DNA of 64,000 bases from Granulicella sp. L56 (GTDB lineage: Bacteria; Acidobacteriota; Terriglobia; Terriglobales; Acidobacteriaceae): assembly GCF_009765835.1 (NCBI RefSeq), contig NZ_LMUS01000006.1, forward strand, positions 372,001-436,000, read 5' to 3'. Made by a program: the position numbers and the translations under genes. Below, piece by piece: positions 15,772 to 26,150 of the stretch (position 1 is its first letter; each line of letters opens with the position of its first letter). A model generated the notes under the pieces. It saw only the letters and a list, made by a program, of their open reading frames with translations, ran no database searches and was not told the origin of the DNA.

Positions 15772-16584
15772 TCAGCGGAGTTCGGCGCTCACCTTGGTCA
15801 CATGCTCCACTGGGGCGGTGACCATGGTGCTGGTGTCCTTCATCGCGGCGATGGCCTCGTCGTAGCGGCCGGCGAGTGAGTTGCCGCGAATCTTGGCCAT
15901 GTCTTCCAGCATTTTGAGGCCATCTTTCAGATAGCTCATGCGGCTCCGCTCGTCGTGGCCCCAGGTGACGGGAACCTCGCGCACGACATACTTCAATTTG
16001 CGGGCGATGAAGAGAATCTCTGGATCGAAGCCCCAGCGCTCGATGGTCTGCAAGCGGAAGATCGTCTGCGCCGCAGACCGCTTAAAGGCCTTGAAGCCGC
16101 ACTGCGTGTCCTTGAAGGGCAGGCCCATCACAGCGCGCGTGACCCAGTTGAAACATCGCCCGAAGAACTGGCGATAGAGCGGCTGATGGATCGTCTGCCG
16201 GGTCCTGTCCATCCAGCGCGAACCAATGGCGACATCGGCACCGTCGGCCAGAGCAGCGATCAGACGCTCTGCCTCTTCCATGGGAGCGGAGAGGTCGGCA
16301 TCGGTAAACATTACGACTTCGCCCGCAGCCTGCAAGAGGCCGTTGCGCACGGAGTAGCCCTTGCCCTTGTTGCCGGGATTCTGGATCAGGTGAAGGCGCG
16401 GATTCGCTTCCATCCAACGCTGCACAATCGCCGCTGTATTGTCCTTTGAACCGTCGTCCACCACCAGGATTTCGGCGTCCCACCCTCGCGCTGCGATACA
16501 GGAAGAAACTCGTTCGAGCGCGGCTTCGATGCGCGCTCCCTCGTTATAGGCCGGAATAACAATACTTAACTGGGGATGCGACAT
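15772..16584 (-). CDS. family 2 glycosyltransferase (dolichyl/polyprenyl-phosphate sugar synthase-like)
   Basis: A 270-residue protein. The GT-A fold is plain: LSIVIPAYNEGARIEAALER, LVVDDGSKDNTAAIVQRW, KGYSVRNGLLQAAGEVVMFT and the metal-binding DADLSAPMEEAERL. Then come AIGSRWMDR and DTQCGFKAFKRSAAQTIF, with WGFDPEILFIARKL near the C-terminus. The pattern is that of dolichyl-phosphate beta-glucosyltransferase (ALG5-like) bacterial proteins, which load a sugar onto a lipid-phosphate carrier at the inner membrane. Unlike some relatives, no C-terminal membrane helices follow. It is divergent from the sppA gene. Confidence 0.88.
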   Translation of the reverse strand: MSHPQLSIVIPAYNEGARIEAALERVSSCIAARGWDAEILVVDDGSKDNTAAIVQRWMEANPRLHLIQNPGNKGKGYSVRNGLLQAAGEVVMFTDADLSAPMEEAERLIAALADGADVAIGSRWMDRTRQTIHQPLYRQFFGRCFNWVTRAVMGLPFKDTQCGFKAFKRSAAQTIFRLQTIERWGFDPEILFIARKLKYVVREVPVTWGHDERSRMSYLKDGLKMLEDMAKIRGNSLAGRYDEAIAAMKDTSTMVTAPVEHVTKVSAELR

Positions 16585-16777
16585 CGGACTACCGAACTTT
16601 CGACCAAACCGGGATTAATTGCGCAAGGAACAATGAGAAGCAATCAAAACTACCGTCGTTCATCATACTGCAATATATAGACGCACAAACAACCTTTTAG
16701 ATGCAGATCATACAAATTCCCTGCGTCGAAGGCAGGCTGTATACGTCACGGGGCGGGTCTTTGCTACACTCCTCACC

Positions 16778-17797
16778 ATGCCGGAAGATTTTGTACCTCA
16801 GCCACCGCCTCCTCCTCCTCCTTATGCCGCCGCCCCTGCGCAACCTTATGCCCCGCCGTATCAGGGATACTCTCCCCAATACGCCCCTCCGCGGAGGCGC
16901 TCGCCGTGGTTCTACATCGGCATCATTGCAGGCTCGATTGCAGCCGTCGTCCTGCTGTTCACCTTTATGGTCTGGATGACGGTGCGCTCGGCCACGGGGA
17001 CGGCGGGCCTCGATCTGGGAGGCGGAAGCCGCATCGCCGTCATCGATATTAACGGCGTCATCCTGTCGCCGGACGATATCGACACCCAGCTTCGCAAGTT
17101 CGGCGATGACTCTTCAGTCAAAGCCATCATCCTGCATATCAACTCCCCCGGGGGCGGCGCCGCGGCCTCGCAAGAGATCTATCACGAGGTACTGCGCGTC
17201 CGGCAGGAAGACCACAAAAAGATCATCGCCTCGGTCGAGTCGGTGGGCGCGTCCGGCGCCTATTACATCGCCAGCGGATGCGACAAGATCTACGCCAATG
17301 ACGCTTCGGTCGTCGGCTCCATCGGCGTCATCATGGAGTGGACCAACTACGGCGACCTGATGCACTGGGCGAAGCTGAAGAGCGTCGTCATCCACGCCGG
17401 AGAACTGAAGGACGCGGGCGATCCCAGCCGCGACGCCACGCCCAAGGAGCAGGCCTACTTCCAGTCGCTGGTCGACAATATGTACGGGCAGTTCATCCAC
17501 GACGTCGCCACTGGCCGCCACAGCACCGACGACAAGATCAAGCCACTGGCCACCGGGCAGGTCTGGACTGGCGAACAGGCGCTTCCGCTCGGCCTGATCG
17601 ACAAGGTTGGAGGCTTCCGCACCGCCCTGATCGACACCGCGCGCAGCGTGGGAATCTCCGGCGAACCGAATATCGTGCGCCCGCCCAAGAATAAAGGCGG
17701 GTTGCTGGCCCTGCTGAATGGGGATGCCGACGACCTGTTTTCCAACCCCGGGCAGATCCTGAACCACGCTCCCGGCTTTTACTTTATGTGGAAGTAA
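16778..17797 (+). CDS. sppA: signal peptide peptidase SppA (short, single-domain form)
   Basis: A 339-residue membrane-anchored serine protease. A cytoplasmic Pro/Tyr-rich tail (residues 1-40) precedes one membrane helix (FYIGIIAGSIAAVVLLFTFM). The S49 domain shows IAVIDINGVI, ILHINSPGGGAAASQEIY, the nucleophile region ESVGASGAYYIASGCDKI (Ser in ASGAYY) and VGSIGVIMEW. GELKDAGDPSRD contains the Lys that should act as general base, as in the Bacillus enzyme. Length fits the ~300-residue class rather than the doubled E. coli form. It degrades leftover signal peptides. A terminator follows about 50 bases after the stop. Confidence 0.92.
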   Translation: MPEDFVPQPPPPPPPYAAAPAQPYAPPYQGYSPQYAPPRRRSPWFYIGIIAGSIAAVVLLFTFMVWMTVRSATGTAGLDLGGGSRIAVIDINGVILSPDDIDTQLRKFGDDSSVKAIILHINSPGGGAAASQEIYHEVLRVRQEDHKKIIASVESVGASGAYYIASGCDKIYANDASVVGSIGVIMEWTNYGDLMHWAKLKSVVIHAGELKDAGDPSRDATPKEQAYFQSLVDNMYGQFIHDVATGRHSTDDKIKPLATGQVWTGEQALPLGLIDKVGGFRTALIDTARSVGISGEPNIVRPPKNKGGLLALLNGDADDLFSNPGQILNHAPGFYFMWK

Positions 17798-17847
17798 CAG
17801 ACCGCCCTGCCGCCTTTGCAGAAGATTTTTTGCCGGATTACGGGAAG

Positions 17848-17875
17848 GGTCCCGAGAAAAATCGGGGCCTTTTTT
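17848..17875 (+). terminator. intrinsic terminator after sppA
   Basis: GGTCCCGA (17848-17855) pairs with TCGGGGCC (17862-17869), with one G-T pair, and is followed by six T residues. It is a standard Rho-independent terminator 51 bases after the sppA stop. Confidence 0.85.
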
Positions 17876-18048
17876 GGTACCTCGCGTGACCGGTGGGGTG
17901 TTTTTTGCATCTCAACCCATTCAGATTGACTCATTATTTTTCGTTGCGATTTAGGGCGCGAATTGCCCCCATCCCGTCTACAATCAACGACAAGTAACTA
18001 TTTTGCATCATAACTTCAGGCCCTCCCAAGTACGAAAGGAACCCGCTC

Positions 18049-18393
18049 ATGACCAAAGCAGACCTCGTAGACAAAGTGACCGCCCTTGGCGACCTCACCC
18101 GCCGCGATGGGGAGGTCATCGTCGACACCCTCTTCGAGGCCGTCATCGGCGCTCTCAAGTCCGGCGACAAGATCGAGATTCGTGGCTTCGGGAGCTTTCG
18201 CACCCGTCAGCGCAACGCCCGCACCGGACGCAATCCGAAGACCGGGGAGAAGGTCGATGTCCCGGCCAAGCGCGTTCCCTTCTTCAAGCCGTCGAAAGAG
18301 CTGCGCGACTCAGTCAATCCGTCCGGCAACAAAGGACTGAAGGCTGCCCCAGACACCAAGCACATCGATCCTCACCATCCTCCTGCGATGTAA
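18049..18393 (+). CDS. HU/IHF-family DNA-binding protein
   Basis: A 114-residue nucleoid protein with AAAGGA eight bases before the ATG. The fold is typical: MTKADLVDKVTALGDLTRRD, VDTLFEAVIGALKSGDKIEI, RGFGSFRTRQRNARTGRNPK (the beta-arm that intercalates DNA) and VPAKRVPFFKPSKELRDSVN. A Pro/His-containing tail of about 18 residues (TKHIDPHHPPAM) extends beyond the usual ~90-95 residue length. The GFGSF-RNPKTG pattern resembles the IHF-beta-like acidobacterial proteins. It bends DNA and helps organise the chromosome. It stands alone, after the sppA terminator. Confidence 0.93.
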   Translation: MTKADLVDKVTALGDLTRRDGEVIVDTLFEAVIGALKSGDKIEIRGFGSFRTRQRNARTGRNPKTGEKVDVPAKRVPFFKPSKELRDSVNPSGNKGLKAAPDTKHIDPHHPPAM

Positions 18394-18565
18394 ACGGGGA
18401 GCATACCTGTTCGCGAATCGAATCGTAACCATTCCGGTGAGAACACAAGGACAGCACTGAAATCGGACTGCCCTTTTGTTCTCGCACCAGTGACGCAGCA
18501 TGCGCAGCCTCAAGAGCGTACGTCTCCAATCCTTCTCCCATTCGTCGGCTGGTAGCATAACTAAT

Positions 18566-19147
18566 ATGCAGCGCCTATCGAGTCTTGGCATTGGTCTTGT
18601 TCTATGCGCGGCGGTCGCGCTTCCTCTGGCGGCGCAGACAGGTCCCGGTCCGGTCCCCACTGCTCCGGGCTTCGATGCTCTGGCCAAGCCGACACCCACT
18701 ATTTCCAGCCCGTTCGTCGAGCCGACACTCTCCCCCGGCGTCCTGCTTCTGCTGGAGCTTGACGGCAAGTTTCAACAGGCAGTCGCGGCAGGTGGTGGCA
18801 AGGCGTTCGCCAGCTGGTTCGCCGATGACGCTGTGACCCTCAACAATGGCCGACCTGCGGTGATGGGCCGCGCCGCTATTGCAGCACAGGCGCAATGGGA
18901 TCCTAAAACTTATCAACTCACCTGGACTCCGCAGGGAGCCCAGATGGGGCCATCGAGCGACATGGGCTTTACCTGGGGGCACTACGAAGGCCATTCCAAG
19001 GACAAGAATGGCCAGCCGGTCGTCATCTCCGGACGCTACTTCACGGTGTGGAAAAAAGTGGCCGATGGAAGCTGGAAGGTCGCCATGGATGCGAGTGCCG
19101 ATGAGCCCGCAGCTGCAGGCGAATGCTGCACTTTACCCAAGCCGTAA
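18566..19147 (+). CDS. secreted NTF2-like protein (DUF4440/SnoaL-like)
   Basis: A 193-residue protein from the ATG at 18566, chosen because the following residues form a signal peptide (IGLVLCAAVALPLAA-QTG); a longer frame from 18500 would bury it. The mature part shows the cone-shaped NTF2-like fold: LELDGKFQQAVAAGGGKAFA, SWFADDAVTLNNGRPAVMGR, ending in SGRYFTVWKKVADGSWKVAM. Such DUF4440 domains bind or modify small hydrophobic molecules, but many are uncharacterised. The gene is followed 66 bases later by a sensor kinase. Confidence 0.75.
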   Translation: MQRLSSLGIGLVLCAAVALPLAAQTGPGPVPTAPGFDALAKPTPTISSPFVEPTLSPGVLLLLELDGKFQQAVAAGGGKAFASWFADDAVTLNNGRPAVMGRAAIAAQAQWDPKTYQLTWTPQGAQMGPSSDMGFTWGHYEGHSKDKNGQPVVISGRYFTVWKKVADGSWKVAMDASADEPAAAGECCTLPKP

Positions 19148-19213
19148 CTGGCTGCGCTACCCCAAAAGTAGCAGTGTCAGCACTTATGCCATCCCCTACC
19201 ATCGAGAGGCTAG

Positions 19214-21610
19214 ATGAATGCTCTCCATGTCAAAGACGAAGTCCTGCGAATCGAGGCCCTCAATCAATATGAGGTGCTCAACTCTGCGCCGGATCCGATC
19301 CTCGATGACATCACCCGGCTGGCCGCGCAGGTGTGCGAATCGCCCATTGCGGCGGTCTCGCTCATCGCCAACGACCGAATCTGGCTGAAGTCGCGCTTCG
19401 GGGCTCATGCACCGGATGTTGCGCTGGGCAGCCTGCCCTGCGAGACGACCATTCTCGGCGACACCCTCTACGAGATTCGTGATGCGCGGGCCGATCCCAA
19501 CTACACGCCCAACGGCATCCTGCTCGAAGGCCGCCACTATCACTTCTATGCCGGTGTGCCGCTGATCACGCCGGGCGGAATCAATATCGGGGCGTTGTTC
19601 GTCCTTGACTTCACCGTTCGTGCACTCACGCCGGAGCAATCGTCGGCGCTGGGTATTCTTGCCCGGCAGGTCATCACACGGCTCGAACTCTGCAGCAGGA
19701 TTCGCCAGATCGACCGCGCGGCGCGCTATCGGCAACGCGTCGAATCTGCACTGACGGTCGAGCGCAACTTCGTCTCGGCGGTGCTCGATACGGTCGGCGC
19801 GCTGGTCGCGGTCTTCGATCCCGCGGGCCGCATCGTCCGCTTCAACCGCGCCTGCGAGACCGCCTCCGGCTATGACTTCACCACGCTGGTCGGTCGCTAT
19901 CCCTGGGACAAGCTCATTCCCCGTCACGAGATTCCGGAGGCCATTGAGGACTTCGAACGGCTGCGCTCCGGCGACTTCCCTGCCACCTTTGAAAATCAAT
20001 GGCTGCACCGCGATGGCAGCCTTCGCCGCATTGCGTGGACAGCCACCGCGCTGCGCGATGCACAGGGTCAGATCACCTTCATCATCGCCACGGGCATCGA
20101 CGTCACCACGCAACGCGCCGCCGAATCTACGTTGCGCGAGAGTGAATCCCGTTATCGCCTGCTCATCGAAGGTTCGCTCGGCATGGTGTGTACGCACGAC
20201 CTGCGCGGCGTTCTGCTCTCGGTCAATACCCACGGCGCACAGACCATCGGGCGAACGGTAGCCGAGATGGTCGGCCATTCACTTGAAGAGTTCATCGTTC
20301 CCGACCGCAAGCCCCTGCTCAAGGAGTATCTCGAACTGATCGCCCAGACTGGCGAGGCGCAGGGGTTCCTTCATCTCGCCCATACCGACGGCGAAACCCG
20401 CGTCGTCGCCTATCGCAACAAGCTCATCCTTTCGCCGGGCCGCGCGCCTTACGTGCTCGGCTTTGGCGTGGATATCACCGAGCAGGTCAAAGTCGAAGGC
20501 CGCCTTCGTACGCTTACCAATCAATCGGATTCCATTCTCGAGTCGGTGGGCGACGGCATCTATGGGCTCGACCTCGAAGGCCGGGTGACCATCGTCAACC
20601 CCGCAGCCGCGCAGATGCTGGGCTACCGGCAGAGCGAGATTCTGGGCCGCAGGATGCACGAGCTGATTCATCACACCCGCGCCGACGGCACACCCTATCC
20701 GAGCGAAGAATCGCCCATCCGCAAGAGTCTCTCCCTCTTCGATACAGTGCGCGTCTCCGACGAGATTTTCTGGCGCAAGGACGGCACCAGCTTCCCGGTC
20801 GACTATGTCGCCCGTCCTCAGCTCGATTCGCAGATGCTCGACTACGGCAAGGTCAAGGCCATCGGCGTCGTCGTCGCCTTCACCGATACCACGGAGCGCC
20901 ATGCCCTGAACCGCATGAAGGACGAGTTCATCTCCACCGTCTCCCACGAGCTGCGGACTCCGCTCACCTCTGTTCGCGGAGCGCTGGGACTGCTCCATGG
21001 CGAGGTACTGTCCGAGCGTCCCGAGAAAGCACGGCAGATGCTCGAGATCGCCATCAACAACTCCGACCGCCTCATCCGGTTGGTCAACGACATTCTCGAT
21101 CTCGAGCGCATCGGCAGCGGCAAAGACGAGTTGCAGCGCGTCATGTGCGATATCGAGGAGTTAATGCGGCGTTCTGCCAGCATTCAGCAGGCGGAGATCC
21201 CAAAGCCGCAGGTCCACCTTTCGTTCGACGCAAGGGGCGTCGGTGTCTGGGCCGATCCCGACCGCATTCTTCAGACCTTCAACAACCTCATCTCGAATGC
21301 CATCAAATTTTCGTATCCCGGTGGCGCGATTCACCTCACCGCGCACAACCTCGACGAGAATGAAGCCATCATTGAAGTCAGCGATCAGGGCCGCGGTGTT
21401 CCCGCCGACAAGCTGGAGACCATCTTCGAGCGCTTCCACCAGGTGGACGCATCGGACTCGCGCGCGCTCGGCGGCACCGGGCTGGGGCTGGCTATCTGTC
21501 GAAGCATCGTGACCCAGCATGGAGGCCGCATCTGGGCCACCAGCAATCCCGTCAGAGGCACAACCTTCCACTTCACGCTGCCTACACGGCCTGCAAATAA
21601 TCTTCTCTAA
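19214..21610 (+). CDS. GAF/multi-PAS sensor histidine kinase
   Basis: A 798-residue soluble kinase without membrane helices. The order is: GAF domain (about residues 20-165; RLAAQVCESPIAAVSLIAND, YAGVPLITPGGINIGALFVL), then three PAS domains (about 190-300, 310-430 and 440-560, with ITFIIATGIDVT, YVLGFGVDIT and VVVAFTDTTER ends). HisKA comes next, with phospho-acceptor His578 in TVSHELRTPL, and HATPase_c (DRILQTFNNLISNAIKFSYP; DQGRGVP; GGTGLGLAI). It should sense several cytoplasmic cues such as redox or light through the PAS domains. No partner response regulator is adjacent. Confidence 0.92.
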   Translation: MNALHVKDEVLRIEALNQYEVLNSAPDPILDDITRLAAQVCESPIAAVSLIANDRIWLKSRFGAHAPDVALGSLPCETTILGDTLYEIRDARADPNYTPNGILLEGRHYHFYAGVPLITPGGINIGALFVLDFTVRALTPEQSSALGILARQVITRLELCSRIRQIDRAARYRQRVESALTVERNFVSAVLDTVGALVAVFDPAGRIVRFNRACETASGYDFTTLVGRYPWDKLIPRHEIPEAIEDFERLRSGDFPATFENQWLHRDGSLRRIAWTATALRDAQGQITFIIATGIDVTTQRAAESTLRESESRYRLLIEGSLGMVCTHDLRGVLLSVNTHGAQTIGRTVAEMVGHSLEEFIVPDRKPLLKEYLELIAQTGEAQGFLHLAHTDGETRVVAYRNKLILSPGRAPYVLGFGVDITEQVKVEGRLRTLTNQSDSILESVGDGIYGLDLEGRVTIVNPAAAQMLGYRQSEILGRRMHELIHHTRADGTPYPSEESPIRKSLSLFDTVRVSDEIFWRKDGTSFPVDYVARPQLDSQMLDYGKVKAIGVVVAFTDTTERHALNRMKDEFISTVSHELRTPLTSVRGALGLLHGEVLSERPEKARQMLEIAINNSDRLIRLVNDILDLERIGSGKDELQRVMCDIEELMRRSASIQQAEIPKPQVHLSFDARGVGVWADPDRILQTFNNLISNAIKFSYPGGAIHLTAHNLDENEAIIEVSDQGRGVPADKLETIFERFHQVDASDSRALGGTGLGLAICRSIVTQHGGRIWATSNPVRGTTFHFTLPTRPANNLL

Positions 21611-21628
21611 TAGTCTTCTTCAAGCAAC

Positions 21629-21654
21629 GAGGAGAGAGAAATCTCTTACTCCTC
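21629..21654. terminator. hairpin between convergent kinase and acs genes
   Basis: GAGGAG-AGAGA (21629-21639) pairs with TCTCT-TA-CTCCTC (21642-21654), overlapping the acs stop codon. There is no strong T-run on either strand. It is the only symmetric element between the two convergent genes, so a two-way transcript end is possible. Confidence 0.3.
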
Positions 21655-23607
21655 CCCTTCGCGCAGCTTCGAAATCACAGCAAAGTCTTCGAGCGTCGTT
21701 GTGTCGCCCTTCACCTCGCCTGTGGCCGCCAGTTCACGCAGCAGCCGCCGCATAATCTTGCCGCTCCGTGTCTTCGGCAGAGCATCGGTGAACCGCAGGT
21801 CGTCGGGTCGCGCCAGCGCGCCAATCTCCTTGGCGACCCATTGCCGCAGCTCCTGCCGCAGTTCTTCGCTGGCTTCGTAGCCGGATTCAAGCGTGACGAA
21901 CGCGGCAATCGCCTGCCCCTTCATCTCATCGGGACGGCCTACGACGGCGGCCTCAGCGACTTTAGCGTGGGCCACGAGTGCCGACTCGACCTCCATCGTT
22001 CCGAGCCTGTGGCCGCTGACGTTGATGACGTCATCGACGCGCCCCATCAGCCAGAAGTAGCCATCGACATCGCGCCGTGCGCCGTCGCCGGTGAAGTAGC
22101 TCCCCGGAATCTCGCTCCAGTAGGCCTCTTCGTACCGCTGCGGATCGCCGTAGATCGTTCGAGCCATCGAAGGCCAGGGTTTGCGAATCACCAACAGGCC
22201 GCCCTGTCCGTCGGGAACCGGCTCGCCAGATTTTGTAACTACTTCGGGAACAATTCCGAAAAATGGACGCGTCGCCGAACCCGGCTTCGCAGGCACGGCT
22301 CCCGGAATCGGTGCGATCATAATCGCGCCTGTCTCCGTCTGCCACCATGTATCCACAATCGGGCAGCGCTCCTTGCCGATCTCGCGGTGATACCACATCC
22401 ACGACTCGGGATTGATGGGCTCGCCGACCGTTCCGAGCAGTCGCAGCGAATCGAGCGAGTGCTTCTCAACCCACTGATTTCCCCACTTGGTAAATGCGCG
22501 AATCGCCGTCGGCGCCGTATAAAAGACGGTCACCTTATGGTCGTCGATGATCTTCCAGAAGCGATCACACTCCGGCCAGTTAGGAGCGCCTTCGTACATC
22601 ATCACCGTCGCGCCGCACTGCAGCGGGCCATACACCACATAGCTGTGCCCGGTCACCCAACCTATATCCGCCGTGCACCAGTAGACATCTTCCTCGCGCA
22701 GATCAAAGACATACTTGCTGGTCAAATACGTCTGCACGGAGTAGCCGCCGGTCGTGTGGACAAGCCCCTTGGGCTTGCCCGTCGTGCCCGACGTGTACAG
22801 CAGATACAGCGGGTCTTCCGCGTCCATCCACTCCGGCGCGCACTCTTTCTCTGCCTGCAACATGGCCTCGTCCCACCAGAGGTCGCGGCCTTCCTTCATC
22901 TTGATCTCGGAGCCTGAACGCCGATACACCACAACGTTCTTCACCGAAGGACACTTTTCCAATGCCTCATCGACAATCGCCTTCAGCTTCACTTCGCCGC
23001 CGCGACGATAGCTCGTATCCTGCGTCAACACGGCGACGCACTGCGAGTCGTTCACGCGGTCCACAATCGCATGAGCGGCAAATCCGCCGAAGATCACCGA
23101 ATGAATCGCGCCGATGCGCGCGCATCCCAGCAACGCAATCGCAAGCTCGGGACACATGCCCATATAGATGGCAACGCGATCGCCGCGCTTGATGCCGAGC
23201 CCCTTCAGCACATTCGCAAACCGCTGCACCTGCTCGTGCAGATCGCCATAGGTCAGCCGACGCACCTCGCCGGGCTCGCCCTCCCATAGCAGCGCAACCT
23301 TGTCCTTGCGCGTTCCCAGCGCATGACGATCGACGCAGTTGTGCGACAGGTTCAGCTTGCCGCCGACAAACCACTTCGCATCTTTGCCCTCACCGTCGAG
23401 AACCTTGTTCCACGGAGCGAACCACTCCAGCTCCGACGCAGCCTCCGCCCAGAACTCCTCTGGCTGTTCGACGCTGCGGCGATACATCGCCTCATACTGC
23501 TCCAGACTCTTTACATGAGCCTTGGCCGCAAACTCCGCTGGCGGCGCAAATACCCGGTTTTCTCTCAAGCTCGAATCCAGATTCGTATGTTCAACAGACG
23601 ATGCCAC
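21646..23607 (-). CDS. acs: acetyl-CoA synthetase
   Basis: A 653-residue enzyme that makes acetyl-CoA from acetate, ATP and CoA. I start it at the GTG at 23607, because GGAGG lies eight bases upstream; a longer frame from 23688 has no such site and overlaps the divergent small gene. Key motifs: [18 protein letters not shown] (P-loop, about residue 270), [50 protein letters not shown] and [30 protein letters not shown] near residue 615 holds the Lys that is acetylated in family members to switch off the enzyme. Length and order match bacterial Acs. Confidence 0.96.
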   Translation of the reverse strand: MASSVEHTNLDSSLRENRVFAPPAEFAAKAHVKSLEQYEAMYRRSVEQPEEFWAEAASELEWFAPWNKVLDGEGKDAKWFVGGKLNLSHNCVDRHALGTRKDKVALLWEGEPGEVRRLTYGDLHEQVQRFANVLKGLGIKRGDRVAIYMGMCPELAIALLGCARIGAIHSVIFGGFAAHAIVDRVNDSQCVAVLTQDTSYRRGGEVKLKAIVDEALEKCPSVKNVVVYRRSGSEIKMKEGRDLWWDEAMLQAEKECAPEWMDAEDPLYLLYTSGTTGKPKGLVHTTGGYSVQTYLTSKYVFDLREEDVYWCTADIGWVTGHSYVVYGPLQCGATVMMYEGAPNWPECDRFWKIIDDHKVTVFYTAPTAIRAFTKWGNQWVEKHSLDSLRLLGTVGEPINPESWMWYHREIGKERCPIVDTWWQTETGAIMIAPIPGAVPAKPGSATRPFFGIVPEVVTKSGEPVPDGQGGLLVIRKPWPSMARTIYGDPQRYEEAYWSEIPGSYFTGDGARRDVDGYFWLMGRVDDVINVSGHRLGTMEVESALVAHAKVAEAAVVGRPDEMKGQAIAAFVTLESGYEASEELRQELRQWVAKEIGALARPDDLRFTDALPKTRSGKIMRRLLRELAATGEVKGDTTTLEDFAVISKLREGEE

Positions 23608-23691
23608 GCAAAAACCTCCATATTCCCTATCGAAAAAAGGTATAGCATCCATCGCACCATGAGCAAACCGGTACGCGGTAGACTTCACATC

Positions 23692-23889
23692 ATGCCCTTT
23701 TACTGGACAGCCTCAATCGGTTTTTTTCTGGGCTTTGCCTTCGGAGTAGGCTGTGCGCTGGCCGTGATGTACTCCATCTACATGGGCGGTTATCGTGCCG
23801 CGCTGCGCGACTCGCAGCTCCCTGCCCCGCCAGAGCGTTACAGCAAAGCCATGGAAAAGCTGTCAGCCCTCCAGAACAAAAAGGGCTGA
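23692..23889 (+). CDS. small single-pass membrane protein
   Basis: A 65-residue frame starting at the ATG at 23692 (an alternative ATG at 23659 adds 11 residues). A hydrophobic helix ([20 protein letters not shown]) spans residues ~7-27, followed by a short hydrophilic tail rich in charged residues ([19 protein letters not shown]). It is divergent from acs and converges on the M3 peptidase gene. I do not recognise a family. The membrane helix and clean frame support a real gene, but the lack of a clear ribosome-binding site lowers certainty. Confidence 0.5.
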   Translation: MPFYWTASIGFFLGFAFGVGCALAVMYSIYMGGYRAALRDSQLPAPPERYSKAMEKLSALQNKKG

Positions 23890-23911
23890 CAGCACTCTTA
23901 TCTCTCCCGCG

Positions 23912-26083
23912 TTATTTGCCGGCGGGCTCCAAGCCGCGGTCTTTCAACATCGGCTCGACATTCGGTTGCTTGCCCAGCCAGGTCGCATACATCTTCGCCA
24001 GGTCCTCGGTATTGCCCCGCGAAAGAACCATGCGGCGGAAGCGCTCTCCATTGGCACGAGTCAGGCCCCCGTTGTCCTCGAACCATTGGTACGCATCGTC
24101 GTCGAGCATCTCGGTCCAAAGATAGGCGTAGTAGCCAGCCGCATAGCCATTGCCCCAGATGTGCATGAAGTAGCTCGAGCGATAACGCGGCGGAACATAG
24201 CTGATATCGAGATGCGTCTTCTCCAGAGCCTCTTTTTCAAACGCATCGGGACCCTGCAAAGTTGCAGTGGAAGGCAGCGTGTGCCACTGCATATCAAGCT
24301 CTGCCGCGGCCAGCAACTCCGTCAACTCGTATCCCTGATTGAAGGTTGCTGCCTTCTTGATCTTTGCAGCCAGTTCGTCGGGCATCGGCTCGCCAGTCTT
24401 GTAGTTCTTCGCGAAGTGTTTGAAGACCGCTGGATAGCTCGCCCAGTGCTCATTGAACTGCGATGGGAACTCCACGAAGTCACGCGCCACCGAAGTTCCA
24501 GAAAGGCTCGGATATTCGGTATCGGCAAACATGCCATGCAGCCCATGGCCAAACTCGTGGAACATCGTGGTCACATCAGAAAAACTGATCAGCGCTGGCT
24601 CGCCCGCCGCAGGCTTTTGAAAGTTGGCGACGTTATAGACCACAGGCAGCGTGCCCAGCAGCTTGGACTGGCCCATGAAGACATCCATCCACGCGCCGCC
24701 GTTCTTGTTGTCGCGCTTGAAGTAGTCGCAGTAAAACAGCGCCAGCGGCTTGCCATTCGCATCGAAGACCTCGAAGACGCGCACGTCTGGGTTGTAGACG
24801 GGAATGTCCTTTCGCTCTTTGAACGTCAGACCGTAGAGCTGATTCGCGGCGTAGAACACGCCATTCTGCAGCACGTTGCTCAACTCAAAGTAGGGCTTGA
24901 CCTGCGACTCATCCAGATCATATTTGGCCTTGCGCACCTGCTCGGAATAAAACTCCCAATCCCACGGCTCGACAGTAAAGCCGCCCTTCTGCGCATCAAT
25001 CACGGCTTGAATATCCTTGGCCTCAGATGCAGCCTTCGCCGATGCCGCCGGAACCAGCGCATCCATAAACTTCAGCGCTGCCTCGGGTGTCTTCGCCATC
25101 TGGTTCTCGAGCGTCCACGCTGCAAAGTTCGGATAGCCGAGCAGCTTCGCCTTCTCGGCACGAACTTGCGCCAGCCGCGCGATGGTGGCGCGCGTATCGT
25201 CCGCGTTGCCGCGTTCCGCTCGCGTCCACGAGTCCTCAAATAGCGCCTTGCGTGTCTCGCGATTGCTCAACGAAACGAGGCCCGGCTGCTGTGTCGTGTT
25301 CTGCAGCGGAAGCACCCAACCCTGCTTACCGCGCTCCTTGGCCGCCTCGGCCGCTGCGGCGATCTGCGCATCGCTCATTCCTGCTAACGCTGCCTTGTCG
25401 GTCGTCACATAAGCCGCATCCTTGGTCGCAGCCAGCAGCTTGGTGATAAAGGCATTCGAGAGCGTCGACTCCTCTTCGTTCAACTTCTTGAGCTTCGCCT
25501 TGTCATCATCGGAGAGGTTCGCACCGGAGTGGACAAACTTTTTGTAATAGAAGTCCACAAGCTTTAGTGACTCAGAATCGAGCTTGAGCGATTCGCGCTC
25601 CTTGTAAATCGTCTCGACGCGATGAAAGAGCTTCGAGTCCAGATAGATGGCGTCGTCATGCGCGGCCAGCTTCGGCGCTTCGATGTCCTGCACCTTTTGC
25701 AGCTCGGGGTCCATGTTCGCGCCGGTAACGCCGTTGAACACCATCATCACGCGGTCGAACAACTGACCCGTCTTCTCCATCGCCACCAGCGTGTTCTCGA
25801 AGGTCGGCGGGGCGGGATTATCGGCAAGCGCCTTCATCTCGACGAGCTGTTGCGCCATGCCAGCTTCAATCGCAGGCTGGTAGTCGCTGTCCTTGATCTT
25901 GTCGAACGGCGGCGCCTGAAACGGTAGCGTGCTAGCGGCATAAAACGGATTCGACGGTCCAAACTCCGCACCGGCAGCGAATGCAGGAGCGGCACCTAAA
26001 CTCAAGGCAATAGCGCTAGCAGCGGTCAGAAGACACATCCTCGGCATTAAAAATTTGTTCTTGCGCGGACGAATTGTATTCAT
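23912..26083 (-). CDS. M3-family oligopeptidase (peptidyl-dipeptidase Dcp-like), secreted
   Basis: A 723-residue zinc metallopeptidase with a signal peptide (LLTAASAIALSLGAAPAFAA), so it acts in the periplasm. The zinc site H509EFGH lies in TTMFHEFGHGLHGMFADTEY. The downstream SGTSVARDFVEFPSQFNEHW carries the third ligand Glu, and RSSYFMHIWGNGYAAGYYAY near the C-terminus holds the Tyr/His substrate residues. Length and motif order match Dcp/OpdA enzymes, which trim short peptides. It may recycle peptides released from secreted proteins. Confidence 0.93.
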   Translation of the reverse strand: MNTIRPRKNKFLMPRMCLLTAASAIALSLGAAPAFAAGAEFGPSNPFYAASTLPFQAPPFDKIKDSDYQPAIEAGMAQQLVEMKALADNPAPPTFENTLVAMEKTGQLFDRVMMVFNGVTGANMDPELQKVQDIEAPKLAAHDDAIYLDSKLFHRVETIYKERESLKLDSESLKLVDFYYKKFVHSGANLSDDDKAKLKKLNEEESTLSNAFITKLLAATKDAAYVTTDKAALAGMSDAQIAAAAEAAKERGKQGWVLPLQNTTQQPGLVSLSNRETRKALFEDSWTRAERGNADDTRATIARLAQVRAEKAKLLGYPNFAAWTLENQMAKTPEAALKFMDALVPAASAKAASEAKDIQAVIDAQKGGFTVEPWDWEFYSEQVRKAKYDLDESQVKPYFELSNVLQNGVFYAANQLYGLTFKERKDIPVYNPDVRVFEVFDANGKPLALFYCDYFKRDNKNGGAWMDVFMGQSKLLGTLPVVYNVANFQKPAAGEPALISFSDVTTMFHEFGHGLHGMFADTEYPSLSGTSVARDFVEFPSQFNEHWASYPAVFKHFAKNYKTGEPMPDELAAKIKKAATFNQGYELTELLAAAELDMQWHTLPSTATLQGPDAFEKEALEKTHLDISYVPPRYRSSYFMHIWGNGYAAGYYAYLWTEMLDDDAYQWFEDNGGLTRANGERFRRMVLSRGNTEDLAKMYATWLGKQPNVEPMLKDRGLEPAGK

Positions 26084-26150
26084 AGATGGTCATGTCCCTC
26101 ACACGCTCGATTGTAGAGGATTGTTACGGTCCCAACACACCGGAGCCGAC

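Noticed and set aside
19196..20278. 360-codon open frame antisense to the PAS kinase
   Set aside because: Low-complexity composition with no motifs, opposite a clear kinase; it results from high GC bias at the third codon position.
23795..25243. 482-codon open frame antisense to the M3 peptidase
   Set aside because: No recognisable domain or ribosome-binding site; the peptidase on the other strand has an intact zinc motif.
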